Shown: positions 8,988 to 23,599 of the stretch, one piece after another
Layout of the letters: each line of letters opens with the position of its first letter
Numbering within the stretch: the first letter of the stretch is position 1
NCBI GenBank assembly: GCA_001600615.1
Contig: BCKK01000007.1
Span: 650,431 to 714,430 of the forward strand
DNA: 64,000 nt
Origin: Dioszegia crocea
Taxonomy: Eukaryota; Basidiomycota; Tremellomycetes; Tremellales; Bulleribasidiaceae
Reading direction: 5' to 3'
Made by a program: the position numbers and the translations under genes
The notes under the pieces: model-generated
The model's input: the letters and a program-made list of their open reading frames with translations, nothing else
What the model was told of the DNA's origin: nothing
Databases searched by the model: none

Positions 8988-11900
8988 TCACTCCGCACCC
9001 GCTCGAATCTTCACAACATCATCTCGGGTGATTTGCTTCACATCGCAGAGGCCCCTGAAGATGGAATCGGTCCGATCAAACAAGGTCAAAGGGTGATCAA
9101 ACTACCAATCAGCAAAGTGCGAGTGGCAGGACTCACCTCAGCGACCACACCCGCATCAAGGACAAGAATGCGATCATAGTAAGCCACCGTCTGGAGGCGA
9201 TGAGCAATGGAGAGAAGCTGAAATTAGCATGGTCCACTTCGGAACTCACAGTCACGTTGGCGAATTCCGCTTGGATGATTCGCTGAATCAACGCGTCGGT
9301 CTCCGGATCGACCGAGCTGGTTGCTTCATCAAGCACCAGGACCTTGCTGCGCCGTGCCAGAGCCCTCATCAATGCGACTGATCAAGTCAGCTCAGTACAA
9401 AGCTCCACTCACGCAGTTGTTGCTCTCCAGCACTGAAGTTTGTGCCTCCAGCATGTACCTCTGCGTCGAGTTGGAACTTCTCCTTCAGATTGCTTGATGC
9501 TGAGTCGCTTGATTGAATCAGATTCAACGCATCGTTGAGCTCGGCGTCAGAGCGGAGACCGGCCGGATCGATATTCTCCCTGACAGTCGCTTCGAACAAG
9601 AAGCTGTCCTGGGGAATGATGGATAATCGACCGCGGAGCTATCGTCAGAGAGGCCGAATTGACCTCGACTCACAGTTTCCAGGCCGAGTGCGCTCAGGTC
9701 CACGCCGTCAATCTCGATCTGACCGCCGCTGAGTTCCACCGTCCGATATAGAGCCTGGACGATACTGCTCTTCCCCGCTCCGGTCCGGCCGATGATTCCG
9801 ACCTTTTCTCCAGGCTTGACTGCGAATGACAGACCTTTCAGCACCATGGGTAGATCAGGCCTGTACCTGAGTTGGACATCCCGGAAGACAAGCTCGCCTT
9901 GAGTGGGCCAATTATCGGGGTCACTCGGCCGTTGCGACACCGCCTCGTTCTCAAGCTGACCATAATAATTGACTCGCTCGACGTGGTTCATCTCTTGTTC
10001 ACAAATGGCGAAAAGCTGAGACATCAGGATGTTGTTGACGGCGTGTGACTTACTTCTGCCAATTTGTGCATCGCTATCATTAGCAGATCCATGGCTAAAC
10101 TTACTGGAAGCGGTCGAGAGTGTGTAGACCAATGTCACGCCGAATCGAGCAGGATCGACAGAATCTCGGAAAACGATACCAAACACCATGACAAGCAGAT
10201 CATCAGTCTGAGTACAGCGGTAAACTCACAAAACACAGAGCAAGACTCAACGCCGTGAGTCGGATATCCAACCAGAAGCTCATGATGACCGACACGAGAT
10301 GGGCATTCTGACCCCATCAGCAGTGGCCTTGACTATATATGGGCCCGCCTACATTCTGCTTGTCCACGGCAAATTGCAGTTCCGACTCAAATCGCTGCCG
10401 ACAGTTGAAGGCTTTGATCACATCTACCCCGGCGAGCTACGAATCAGCCCCGTTTCAGATCAGGACGAACCTGTTCGGCAAACGAGCTATAGATGTGACT
10501 TCGCGATATCGAATCGACTCGTTTGACTTCACGCGACGAGTGGCGGTAGAATGTTGTAACCAGGTACTGAAGTCAGCGTGGATAAGCCAAAACTCACCAT
10601 GTAAGACAAGAGTGGCACGAATATCAGGCACAGCCAGGGATAGGTATAGGCGATCAGGGCAAAAGTTCCAATCACCCCTAATGCATTGTTGAGGAATTGA
10701 TTCCAGATCGAGGTGAGCCTGTCGTCAAGCTGGGCCACGTCTACATTAGCGCTCTGCAAACGATAGACTCACCTTTGGACAAGCGGCTGATAACTCTACC
10801 ACTCGGCGTGCGGTCATGCCATGTCGCGGGTGATCTCATGACGCCTCTCCACGCATTTTCAAACAGCGTTTGCGATGCCCGAAGTCCAGCCACGACCAGG
10901 CTGTAAGCTGCAGCGAACTAATCAGCTTGGATCCTCTCCACAACTCACTCCGAATATGACGACGCAAAGACCCATAGCACCGTATACGCCAATATACTGA
11001 CCCTGCGAAAGAGACAAGGTGTCTTGACTCCAAAAAGCCAGCCATAGAGAACTACCCACAGCAGCAACCTGTCCGAGGCCAAGGGTGATCACAATGAGAG
11101 CGAGCAAGGACCAAGATCGAGTGGCCTTGAACCATGCTGAGTAGACCTGCCAGCCGATCTCGCCGGTTTCACGCTCCTCCTCAAGCTGGAGCTTTCCGCC
11201 TGCGCCTTCTTTCATCTGCTTTGGTATTGCGACGTCTTCTGCGGGTGCCGCGGCCGTTATCGAGCCATAGTCCTGGATGAGGTCACGAAAGAGGCCTGGC
11301 TCATCGACTAGTTCCTGACGTCAGCTGCAGCGTGCTGAGGAAACTTACGGCGTACGAGCCTTGCTGCACGATCCTGCCGACTGCACCTTCTCGGTCCATC
11401 ACGAGGATCAGATCAGCCAGCGGGAGGATGTCGAGCTGATGAGTGACGAGAATTCTTGTGCGTTTACTCAACGGTCCCGCCACGATGCAATGATGAACCA
11501 GGTGGTGTCCGACTCGAGGGTCCACCGCGGAGAGGGGGTCGTCAAGGAGCACGATCTCGGCGTCGCTGTAGGCAGCTCGCGCTATGCAGATACGCTGTCT
11601 CTGTCCTCCAGATAGGGTGATACCCTTTTCTCCAATTTCGGTACTGAATGTCATTCATAACCCTCACGCCCAGACTTACTCGACACCGTCTGGTAGCTGG
11701 TCCAGATCTGCCTGAAGAGCGCATGCCTCAATGACACTTTCCATATCACCCTCGGCATTTGAGAACATGATGTTTCGTCGAATCGATCCAGATTGGATCC
11801 ATGCGTGTTGCGGACAGTACTGAGTGAGCGGGGTTCGAATTTTGAGCTTACCATATGACACACTGCCTCCAAACTTCACTTCACCTCTCGTCTTGCGCAA

Positions 11901-13919
11901 GGCATTGATCATTGCGCTCACCAGTGCCGTCTTACCTACACCAACCCGACCAACAACACAAACAAGTGCGCCTGTTCGTTAGAAGAATGTCGCAGAAGTA
12001 GGACTTACCATGAGGTATCCTCAAGTGTACATCCCGCAAGGCAAAAGGGGTGGGCGGTACGGCCACAACAGATTCGGGCTCGTCAGTTCGGCGTGCCAAA
12101 CCCGCTAGACGGTGTCTGATCCCTTGCGGTTCGTCTTCTTCGACCTCCTTCACGTCAATCTCGTATGCGAAATCGGCATCGATGTCGATTGCCAACTTTG
12201 CTGCCGGGTCGATATCAAGGTCGAGCACTTGCTCCTCGGCGCGCAACATCTCGCCAATGCGCACTATAATGAGCGCGACCAATTGGTGGACTTACGAAGA
12301 GCTGACTTGGCATCTGCGGTGGCTGCCAAAGCCATCGGAAGGAAGCTGATTGGATATCGGAGCAAGTTGAAGAATTGCAGGGACGAGAAGATGATGCCAG
12401 GCTCCCGGGTGTGTCCCGAGAGCGAGTATGTGACAAAGGAGACTATTTAGTCAGTGAAAGCCGAGTGTAACGACTCACGAATGGCAGCAAGGACAGGTAC
12501 AAAGGCCATCGTGGCTGTCGTCAAAGCCCGGCTGACCCCATTCTGCCGCAATTTTGCTTTTGCCAACTCCTCTCTGCGTTTCTGAGAAATCTTGCTGGTG
12601 AAGTAGGTCTCATAGGCGTATAGCTTGACTGCGCGTATGCTCCCTATCACCTCAGATAATACCCGGACACGCTGATCGACAAGTTTCTGCTGGGCGTCGC
12701 GGTATCGGAACATTTTGGTGAACATGTACCACTGGAACGGGCCAGATAGCACGAGGACCTGAGAGTAAGCTTTCAGACACGAGCAATGGTGAGACACAAA
12801 CGTACTCCCAGACCAATTAAACCTGAATACCCCAGAATGGAGACCAGTAAGCCCATACCGATGATTATCTGGGGAATGAGCACGATAATCTCCACCACCT
12901 GGACCACCAGCCAGTCGAGGTAAGATGCGTCGGCTGAGATCATGGTGTTTATGCGTCCGCTGGTCATTTTGACTCGGGCCTTGTTGGAGAGACGCATCGA
13001 CTTGCGGGAGATGAGGTCAATGACCTATGGTCAGCTAGAGCTGCTCGGGAACTCACTGCTCCCTGCAATCGCATACCCATGGCAATTGTCCTGGCGTCCG
13101 ACTGATATTCGAGACACGCGGAAAGCGCAAGAAGGAAGAAGTTGCCGACAGCAAGTGCAAACATTTCGCCTACGCCGCCTGCTGATGAGCCTCCAATGCG
13201 ATCGATCAATTGACGAGTGATGAGGGGTGAGCAAATCTTGCCGACATCTGCGTGAGCCATACTCCCACTTAGACTCACAAGCGACAGTAATCATCGCAAT
13301 GCAGATCCATACCTCACCAGCGATCGCGGCATACATCGCCCTGAAGAGACTTTGATCGAATACCTTGCCGCCTTCCAGTACAGCTACCAGACCTTTGGCA
13401 ACTTTGGCGGCTGTCCTCCTGCCATGAGCACTTTTCATCTCCTCATCGATCGCTTTCACTGCTGTGTGGAGCTTTCACTCGACGAATCCCTGAGTGCTTG
13501 CCCTGGTGAGCTGAGCGGTGAGATCGAGTGCATCCATCGTGGGCTCAAAGTCGGCCAGCACTTCCATCCGATCTGCCTGGCGCTCTCTGGCGTCAGTAGG
13601 GGATGGCGGAGTATCGCCATCGTGCGGATTGGCTCCTCGTTTGGAAGGGGGTAGCCGTTCCGTATAGTGCTTGTCAATAACGTCCGCCAGCATCGCACAT
13701 TTAATCTTGGCAGGGATCTCCCACAGGTCTGAAATCAGCCTCAAACTCTCACTCTGACTTACCATCTTGCTCGAGAGGTCTGCTGTACCCGACCTTGAGG
13801 AGGGGCGAGATCCAGTGGAAGAACAGCTTGGAGATGGGATTGGCCTTCGCCTGGGGATAGGGGATACCTTTGGCTGTTCCGGGTGGAGCAACGTGTGGTT
13901 TGTAGAAGGGTATGGGCAT
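8988..13919 (-). CDS. YOR1: ABCC-type multidrug transporter, YOR1-like
   Basis: A full-length ABC exporter of the MRP/CFTR class, roughly 1,350-1,400 residues over about twenty short-intron exons. YOR1 exports oligomycin and other organic anions at the plasma membrane. The N-terminus (ATG at 13919) reads [14 protein letters not shown] and then [20 protein letters not shown], the usual entry motif. The first membrane domain precedes NBD1: Walker [12 protein letters not shown], signature [14 protein letters not shown], Walker [13 protein letters not shown]. The second membrane domain is followed by NBD2: Walker [15 protein letters not shown], degenerate signature FSAGEQQ, Walker [18 protein letters not shown]-loop SIAHRLQT. 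It ends VVKIRAGAE. All catalytic motifs of both sites are present. Substrate is inferred from the family only. Confidence 0.92.
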
Positions 13920-14431
13920 ACTGTGTGTTGGGATGGTGAAAGATTGTTAGAATGAGTAGTGAAGAGGGACGAGAAGGACGGAGAGATAAAGTCTTTTCCT
14001 TGCTTGCGATAAAGTGAGTTTTGGATCTTCAAAGGTTGACCCTTTGGGCAGCAAGAACAAAGGGGCGGGAAAGGGAACCGTTTCCGGTTTCAAAGCTGGA
14101 AGTACCGCCAGAAGAGGGATTCGCCGGACCAGGCGCTTTGGCAGTATCATCAGATGGGCATAGTAGAATGGCAGACTGTAAGTCGATACAGAATTGTGTG
14201 CGTAATGCCTGTCATACTTGTCAAAGATGTCGGCTACGAATGGCGCTACAGAGTCAGTCAATGCCAATGGCCACGATTCTCCTGTAACTCACAATCGTGC
14301 TACGAGGAGAACCTCATCTCTGACCCTGTCCTGTTTGTCTTACACCGCCCCTTCGGCCCTGGTTTCCAACCCGACTCTTTAGGTCGACGACCGCAGCAGA
14401 ACACTTGACGCCGTATCCTCATTTCCATCCT
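13920..14431. other. Spacer between YOR1-like gene and F-box-like copy 1
   Basis: About 510 bp between the YOR1-like start and the stop of the upstream minus-strand paralogue. A 106-codon minus-strand open frame (13947-14267) runs through it, but it has no recognisable domain and no convincing splice partners. Most likely this is promoter and 5' UTR of the transporter gene. Confidence 0.4.
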
Positions 14432-16245
14432 CTACTCCTTATACCCGTTCCCGACGAATTTGAACATCTTCAACATCCCATCCTCGGGGCTGAGAGTTCC
14501 GGCGTCAACCTCCTTGAGTACGCCATCTCCGTAGTATTCCGCACGACGCTCCTGCTTTCGCTCCTTTGTCATAGGCCAAATCTTGGGCTTGCCAGCGATG
14601 GTGTATTCGAGCTGGTAGACCTCGTCTGGCAGGACGACGTTCACAGAGTCAAAGTCGATGGTTGAGAGGTGATATCGTCGCTGTTCGGATTGTCTGTCGG
14701 TCGTCAGTCTGCAACGTAGGCATCAACTTACGCTCGAAGATGGCGATGATACTTGTTCTGATATTCCTTTGTCCATCTTCGGTTCTCCGACCTCAGCCCG
14801 ATGTCGACGTGGATGTCCGCATCCGCGGTGCAAAGAGGCGATAGAGCCCGAATGACAGAGAAGAGGGTGGTTTGATATGCGCAGGCGGTGATGGTCAGGG
14901 ATTTAAGATGACCACCACCTGCAAGGGTTTCAGGAGTGAGGGCTTGAGCGCATACAGCTTCTGCAATTTCGATACCCTCCATGGCAAATTTAAGCGTGCG
15001 GAGGCTTGGTAGGGATGCACGTATGATAGGAATAAGTGTGGGGAGATCGCTGAATGATATCTCAGCATCGAAGTCGTCTGGGTAAGACTCGCTGTTAAGA
15101 ACCAGAGTCTCGAGTGACGTTGACGCCACCTCCGCAAAGGTCTGAAAGGCTCCGACACCCCAGTCTAGGACTTCCTGAGCGTATATTAAGCGCAAACGAT
15201 CGGCATGACCATATTCGATCTGCTTCTCGATGATATTGGTGATATCCTCTAGATCGACCGGTAGTACGTTGAAATCGACCGCTGTCGCAATGTTGCCCAT
15301 GATGGGAGATGTGCGGATAGCTTCGAGCCACTCGTCCAACAATGGGTTCCAGACGCGATTGTGTGTTCGGACGTATAGGGATAGATCGAATCGCTCAGAT
15401 ATGGAGAATTGGTCGGACGGAGGGGTAGGCCAGAAGACCTCATGGGCTGGATCCAATGACAGATCATATTTGTGTGTGCAGAGGAGATGGACATGTCCAA
15501 GAAGGGGGAGTTCAGGTGAAGCTGTGGGTTCAGAAGGGGTGGACGGAGCTGTTGAGGGATCGATCACGACGGTCCATGAATCGTCGCCGAAGATTTGGTA
15601 GTCGCACCCGAAACGAATAGATTGGAGATTGGGGAATGTTTTTAGTAGGGGTGGGACGATGAGGTTGAACGATTCGACGTCGTACGCCGGGTGAAGTATC
15701 GGGGAGCGTGCCCGCATACCCCAGGAGAATATGGGCCGACCCCATCCATCGTTGTTGGTGTCTGAATCCGCATCGGAATCGTCATCGGATCCGGACTCAG
15801 AGTCCACGTATCCACCCCGACGCTTTTCGAGACCTAGGCGGACTCTCGTGCTAGTGTGCACTCTCCGAGATCGAGCATCTATGCTCAGCACAGCGTCGGC
15901 ATACATTGCTCGACGGGGCCATCGGGGTCAGCTGGTGAAGACTGAAGAGCCAAGGTAATCAAAAACAGACTCTTGTCCGGAGAGGTAAAAGTCTGTAAGG
16001 GCGAAAGACGAGGTTCAAGAAAGTGTTCAACTCACGGTGTCCCGTCGCATAACAAATTGAGCCCTTTTCCCCGTCACCTCCTTGTATAACAACTCCGCCA
16101 CCTCCCTCATGCTCCCTCTGTATACCTGTATTAATCTCGCCAGTTCTCCCCGATCCAGATGGCGCAGAATACGCTGTCTAATCTCCGAATGAAGAAGACC
16201 GAAGTGCCCGCTGAAGGGCTCAACCTGGGCGCAATTCGGGAGGAT
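14432..16245 (-). CDS. F-box-like/LRR-like paralogue, copy 1 (N-terminus unresolved)
   Basis: First member of the eight-copy family. The core exon (about 14732-15906) reads MYADAVLSIDARS, then a Pro-rich loop, then FAEVASTSLETLVL, FSDLPTLIPIIRASLPSL and LFSVIRALSPLC. A phase-2 intron joins it to a last exon starting QSEQRRYHLSTIDF and ending at 14432 without a coiled coil. An F-box-like exon lies at about 16036-16245 (EIRQRILRHLDRGELARLIQ) and ends in a GTGAGT donor. However, I find no in-frame ATG upstream of it before a stop at 16246-16248, and joining it to the core passes a TGA at 15928-15930. Either splicing is unusual, or the copy is decaying and only the core from ATG 15906 is made. 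Role is inferred from the family: possible SCF substrate receptor. Confidence 0.6.
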
Positions 16246-16586
16246 TTACCACGCTCCTCGGGAGCAACGAGGAGTCTCGGTATGGCCCCTCGGCGATGCG
16301 ATTCTGCTGCGGGTGATCGCATGAGGTGCAGCTAAGCACTAGGTGCAATGAGTATAGTCGCTAACAGCGAAAGATGGCAAAAGGCCGAACCCGGTGGCCG
16401 CGGCCAAACTCACCCGGAACCAACGTCGCCTTGACTACTCATTCCTTGCCTCGTCATTCATGGGAGAAGTCGGGGCAATGATCAGCAGCAGTGAGCAGCT
16501 ACGGCGAGCAGGAGATCTATGAGGCAGTAGATACACATGTACAAAATCACTAAAACCAGAAATTGGACCCATCTAGCCGCTGTCGT
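16246..16586. other. Spacer between F-box-like copy 1 and YEA4
   Basis: About 340 bp between the 5' end of the F-box-like copy (minus) and the stop of YEA4 (minus). It contains a 63-codon open frame (16131-16322) overlapping the F-box-like exon in another frame. No recognisable feature is seen; it probably contains the copy 1 promoter. Confidence 0.4.
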
Positions 16587-18170
16587 CTATCGCCGCCGCT
16601 TGATCTCCGGACCCCTCTCCGTTGCGGTCGAGACCGCCTCCGCCATATTGCTAGATTCCGCTGACGATCTATCGTGATGACCTTCCGGCACAGTTGTATG
16701 CCCATCCTCTTTTCTTTGACCGACACTGCCTATTTGCTTGGAGTTCGGAGGTTTAGGTTTCGAGGCTGAGGAGGAGGAAGCGGAAGAGTACAGGATTGTG
16801 CCAACTAGGATGATCAGCAGGGGCCTGATGTGAACAAAGGGATGTCGACTTACGCAGCACCATTACACCTCCAGCTGCCAGACCGGGACTTAAGCCACTG
16901 CCCGAGTACCAAACGCTGATACCCAGTGATACAGCTTTTCGGACCGTCAGGACAAGGTTGACCGTGGTCGAGCTGACTCTCTGACGGACGTCAGCTGACG
17001 ACTGCAGGGATTATTCAACAGACTTACAGCAGTCAAGCGATTGACACCACGGATGCAGAGTCCTTGAGTAAGGACATTGATTGCAAGTGCCAGTAGGGCT
17101 GAGGGAATAGCGATATTGAGCTTTGGGCTGCCAGAGATCGGTTTGACCGAGAATATCGGAGATGCCAGAAGTGATGAGATGCCATCTGTCCCGGGTGGAA
17201 GAGGAAGCGAGATGAGGTTGGTTGGTGCGGAGAGCGCGTAGGATCGGCCGGTCGATATTAGAGTTGGGTAGAATGGGAGGAAGAATGGTATGGAGAGTAG
17301 ATGCTGCCCGATTAGCATTGATCCCCAACAGGGACCGGCAGACATACCGAGTAGAACAATCCTTCTTGCCAGGCCTTACCATACCGCCGGTATGTTTCTT
17401 CCTGGAACAAACCCAGAAACGCCGAAAGCACGAGAGCCAAGGATAGCACTGCGATACCGCCAGCGTATTCGGGTGCTGCCCATGACCAGGGACTGCTCGC
17501 TGTAGAAGTCGTGGCCGCAGCTGAAGGACTCCGAGAGGGCGCAGAGAGGGTTGCCAGAACGATACCAACGGTAATCATCATTCCCGCCAGCTGTAACGTC
17601 AGGGAACAGTCGCCTGAGACCTGTAAAAGACCTACTATCTGGCCCGGAGAGTATCGCTTACCGGCGACGAGGTATGATGTGAGCATCGAGACGCAGAGTC
17701 CACCACTGCGGAAGATGATATGGAGGCTCATAGGAATCTGACCCGTCAGTATGGTATTAGCATTTAGAGAGATTGAGATACCTTGAGGCCAAAGGCGAAG
17801 TTATTCACTATCTTATTAGCTTCGGCCAGGCCACCTGAAGCTCCTAGACCGTATACTCACATAGGCTGATACCAAGATATAGCACAACCTGCCCCATCCA
17901 CCTCGCAACAGGAACCTCCCTCTTCTTCAACCTCGGTATCCAGCTTTGTCTCCCATCTTTCGGTTTAGGCCACTCTGTAAATTTCCCGATGTTCTGGATA
18001 GTGACAAAGATGAATTGACTGAAGGTCAAGAACGTTCCCGAGCCCGGATGGGTCTTGAGGATGGATTCGAGCGCGACGACATTCGAGCAGCAACCCCCAA
18101 AAATCAGCGACACAATCTGGACGAATTCGGGAATTGCGCTTTGAATGACCGCCGTGGAGAGTTCAGGCAT
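16587..18170 (-). CDS. YEA4: UDP-N-acetylglucosamine/nucleotide-sugar transporter, YEA4-like
   Basis: A multi-spanning ER/Golgi transporter of the UAA branch of the drug/metabolite superfamily, which exchanges cytosolic UDP-GlcNAc for lumenal nucleotide to feed glycan or chitin synthesis. The N-terminus (ATG at 18170) has IVSLIFGGCCSNVVALESIL, then FLTFSQFIFVTIQ, both characteristic of this family. Later segments include LLNNFAFGLKIPMSLHIIFRSGG, AGMMITVGIVLATLS, AVLSLALVLSAFLGLFQEETYRRYGK, LHLLSIPFFLPF and LALAINVLTQGLCIRG. About ten membrane segments are expected. The C-terminus is a hydrophilic Ser-rich tail ending EIKRRR. At least seven introns are present. The substrate (UDP-GlcNAc versus another nucleotide sugar) is by homology only. 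Confidence 0.87.
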
Positions 18171-18453
18171 GATGACTGTGGGCCCCCTGGCCACCCCTGA
18201 GGTCAAGCTGGAGTAATCAAGAGTAATGAAATGGGAAATAAGAGTGGGTAAGAGGCAAGGTTGAGACGCTGAAACCTTCGACGCTCGACGCGACAACACA
18301 TTCCTCTTTCGCACTTCATCCTAGAGCATCCTTCTATATATTATCCAGTATCGCCCCTCTATTCATTGATCAGCTACCCGACACGCCGGCCCATATCGTC
18401 TCCGCCCGACCAGACAAAAGCATAAAGGAGCCTAAGTGCAGGTTCGACCACAA

Positions 18454-19536
18454 ATGGGCCAATCCAACTCATCCCTCCCCTCATCCCTGCCCGAGCTCGC
18501 CCTCCACTGTCTACGCGTAGCGGAACATTCTCCCGCCTCGGGCCGACTCGAGCCATTCTTTGACTATCTCATCGGGATCGAAACGCCCGACCATCCCTTC
18601 GATGCAGATCCTAATGGCGGCACGGGTCAAAATCGGGAAGGACAGGGATTGGTGGGTTTGAGTCCGGCGGCGTTGGGACGGATATTGGAGGATAATGAGG
18701 GACAGCAGGTTGGCTTGAGGGTGTATAACGCCAAGAGTCAAAGAATACGAGGTGCGCTATATTGATAACGCGATTGCGACGACGCAGTCTAGCTGACTAT
18801 GGGCAGAAGTGTACCTCGTACCAAATAGGACATGGTCAGAAGCTGCTCTGGCGCAACAACAGGATGGACCGGATCCTACCTCGTCGGACCAACAGCCCAA
18901 ACCGTCCTTACTCGGTCTCTCACTCCGTGCTTGCAATCCTGTCAACGCGTTGGAGAGTGTATATCACGTCTTGGACGTATTGGAGGGATCGCCAGCCGAG
19001 GTGAGTCCAAAGCAACGCGAATCTGATCATCGCTGATTTCATAGATGGCGGGCCTGGTCCCATGGGGTGACTACGTCTTAGCGTGGTCTGGCGGACCTCT
19101 ACACTCTGAGAGCGACTTCTACAACCTCATTGAGGCTCACGTCGACAAACCATTACGACTCTTTGTGTACAACTCTGATCTGGAGTGAGTCACTGTCCGC
19201 TACTGATGCTAGATTTCTACCAAGATTGGGATCGCAAAACGTGGTGTCAGTAGCTGACTGACTGTAGTAATCTGAGAGAAGTGGTGCTTTATCCAACGAG
19301 ACAGTGGGGCGGAGAGGGCTTGGTCGGTTGTGGAATAGGGTAAGTTTTGCATTTGCCATTTCAATGGCTCATAGGTCATTCCCCGAGCCAAGCTGACTGA
19401 CAGGTACGGTCTGCTACACCGAATCCCTCGACCAGAAGCCTCGCAAACGCCATCTGGGAATGGTACAGGTGCAGATGGGTATTTCGGGCCAGACGCCAAT
19501 AATAGGCTCGCTCAGCGGGAAGCGACTGCGGCGTAG
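18454..19536 (+). CDS. GRH1: Golgi reassembly stacking protein (GRASP) homologue
   Basis: A peripheral Golgi/ERES protein with tandem PDZ-like GRASP domains, involved in Golgi tethering and unconventional secretion. Five exons (18454-18751, 18807-19000, 19045-19184, 19268-19339, 19404-19536) give 278 residues, shorter than animal GRASPs because the Ser/Pro-rich region is minimal. The second residue is Gly (MGQSNSS), consistent with N-myristoylation. GRASP-domain landmarks are LEPFFDYLIGIE, GLRVYNAKSQRIREVYLVPN and LGLSLRACNP in the first half, then VWHVLDV-like VYHVLDVLEGSPAEMAGL, DYVLAWSGG, DKPLRLFVYNSDLDNLREV, PTRQWGGEGLVGCGIGYG and LLHRIP. The short tail ends REATAA. Confidence 0.93.
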
Positions 19537-19749
19537 ATGCGAGCTATGGGGTCAATGCATGTTGCCATTTGTGTCGAGCGCGCTGAAAGTGAAGACGTCG
19601 TATTCGCAGGCGCTCCACCGTAGCAGGAGGTCAAGACGTGCATGTGTATGTGGGCATTGCGTGTTTAGCCCATCCGCTGCACATGTGTCCAGCTCAGTAC
19701 AACATAGTCCGCGTCATGCAATCCACCCCGCTCCATCCCCCGACTGCCC

Positions 19750-21760
<2,011 letters not shown>

Positions 21761-23599
21761 CTTTGCGCTCCCTAATCGATGTTTTGAAGGCGTCTGATGA
21801 GAATTTCGGGCCTGGAGATCTAGATTGAGCGTGATATCGATGAGTGGCTGGTAGAGGTAGGAGTAGAGAGGAAACAAGCGGTGTCAAGGGGGTCTTGGAG
21901 AGTTTGTGACGCGCCAGCCAAACTCTGAAACACGTCCCTTTCGCGACCCCTAGCTCAGTGACGTAAGAGCCTCTCCCATTCCACCGAGTGGCGGTCTTGA
22001 TTCTCTGCCACACATGCGTGGAGTTCGCAGAGGCGAGCAGTGGCACATCAGTTGATTCGATCAAATCTGCTAATAGTGGACTGACACATTTGTCGTATGT
22101 GGGCTTTGCCACGATGTACATACAAGGGGACTGAAGAGGCAATGTAAACAGTTGATCAGCCGCGTGAATCAAAATGTCTCAAGACATCAGGCCAGGATGC
22201 ACTGGGCACTCGAGCGTAACCACATTTCCCAAATCTTGTCTTCTGAATGTAGTCTCAGTGACTTTGGTCCTTGCCTGTACCTATACATCCCCCTTGACGA
22301 TCGCCTATGTGGTGGAGTTTGTCATTGCAAGCGCGCGCTTTTTGAGCCAACAATTGCATTATCAGCCTGTAAGCTCGTGTCCTTCGGCTCATGGACTATA
22401 CTTCGCGCGCGATTCGGGAAATTCAGAGAGCAGAGCAGAGGCCAAGTTCAGGTCCGTCTTGCTTTTGCCCGGGCCAATGTTTCGTAGACCTCGACCCCAG
22501 CCAGGCATCCGGCGGCCGCCCCCCCGATTACGAAGGCACGCTCCGTACATCGTCCATGGCTCAGTCTAGCAGTGAGATCTCTAACCAGGACCACAGTAGG
22601 TCCTACGACAGACCCGTTGCCAGTGACGGGATAGCGGAGACTCGGCCGACACAGCGGAGGGAGCAGCGTTCGGCGTATCAATGCCCGTATGCAATCTCCA
22701 GTGGTACCAGGCACCCGCACACCACCCTGATCACGAACTCAGTCTATACCCACACGCTCAGACGTACCTAGTCCGTATCTCCGCCGTCTTCATACGCTGC
22801 GCCACTCCATTCAGAAGTTGGCGTCCACCGTCGCCGGTACCTACCGCCACACTGACACTCAGGAGCACGGCATATACCGTAATCGGCACCGAACGGCATT
22901 GAAGGCCGGCCCAGGCACGGTTTTGCGGGGACCCCTTTGTTTCACCCAACGGTCCCAAAGCGGCGAGCCAGCCATCTCTCCTTCTGTGCTTTTCTTTCAC
23001 TTCTCCGAGAAGCTTTGTCGATCTTTGCAGATCCTACAGCCACGCTAACACCGCTGGGATTCCGACAGTAGCCTATGTGATGCGAGCTATACCGTCATCG
23101 CCCCGGCGTCCGCATGGCCGAAGGATCCTTTCCATAAGCGGCTCTTTGTTGGCTTCGTCCATTGGATCTTGGAGATGTTTCAAGTTTCTCAGGCACGCGG
23201 AGTCTGGCCATCTGTCAGGCCTTTGCTTGCTCGTTCGAAGGCCTAAAAATATAAGCCACTCTAGAGGTATGTACTATACGTCCAACGAGATCCACTTGAG
23301 TCCTCCTTTAGTCGTTTACGATCTTTCAACTTAACGCCCCAACGGCGATCAACATCAACAACACGCCTCCACCATCGAGCACAAGTGTTGACGTACTCCT
23401 GCACCGGCCAGGCCTGGAATTCCTAATCGAGAACGATCAAAATCATATCTATCACCGGTATCGCATCACGACTTTTCGCATTCCCCACACTGTCGACATA
23501 CCATGAACTGAATCACCACGCCTGTCAATCACCCACACTCATTTCATCATCACGCGAGCGAGCAGGTCCCTCAGGATCGCGAAATATCATCTAGACGAG
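21761..23599. other. Long divergent intergenic region
   Basis: About 1.84 kb between the divergent kinase and receptor-like genes. It holds several open frames of 60-140 codons on both strands with no recognisable domain, no convincing splice pattern and no tRNA-like element. It is likely regulatory and leader sequence, or one small unrecognised gene. Confidence 0.4.

Noticed and set aside
13947..14267. 106-codon minus-strand frame with hydrophobic stretches
   Set aside because: No recognisable domain, no partner exons, and it sits in the expected leader of the YOR1-like gene.
22152..22771. Overlapping plus-strand frames of 110-130 codons in the kinase-receptor intergenic region
   Set aside because: Several frames overlap without codon or domain signal and none splices convincingly.
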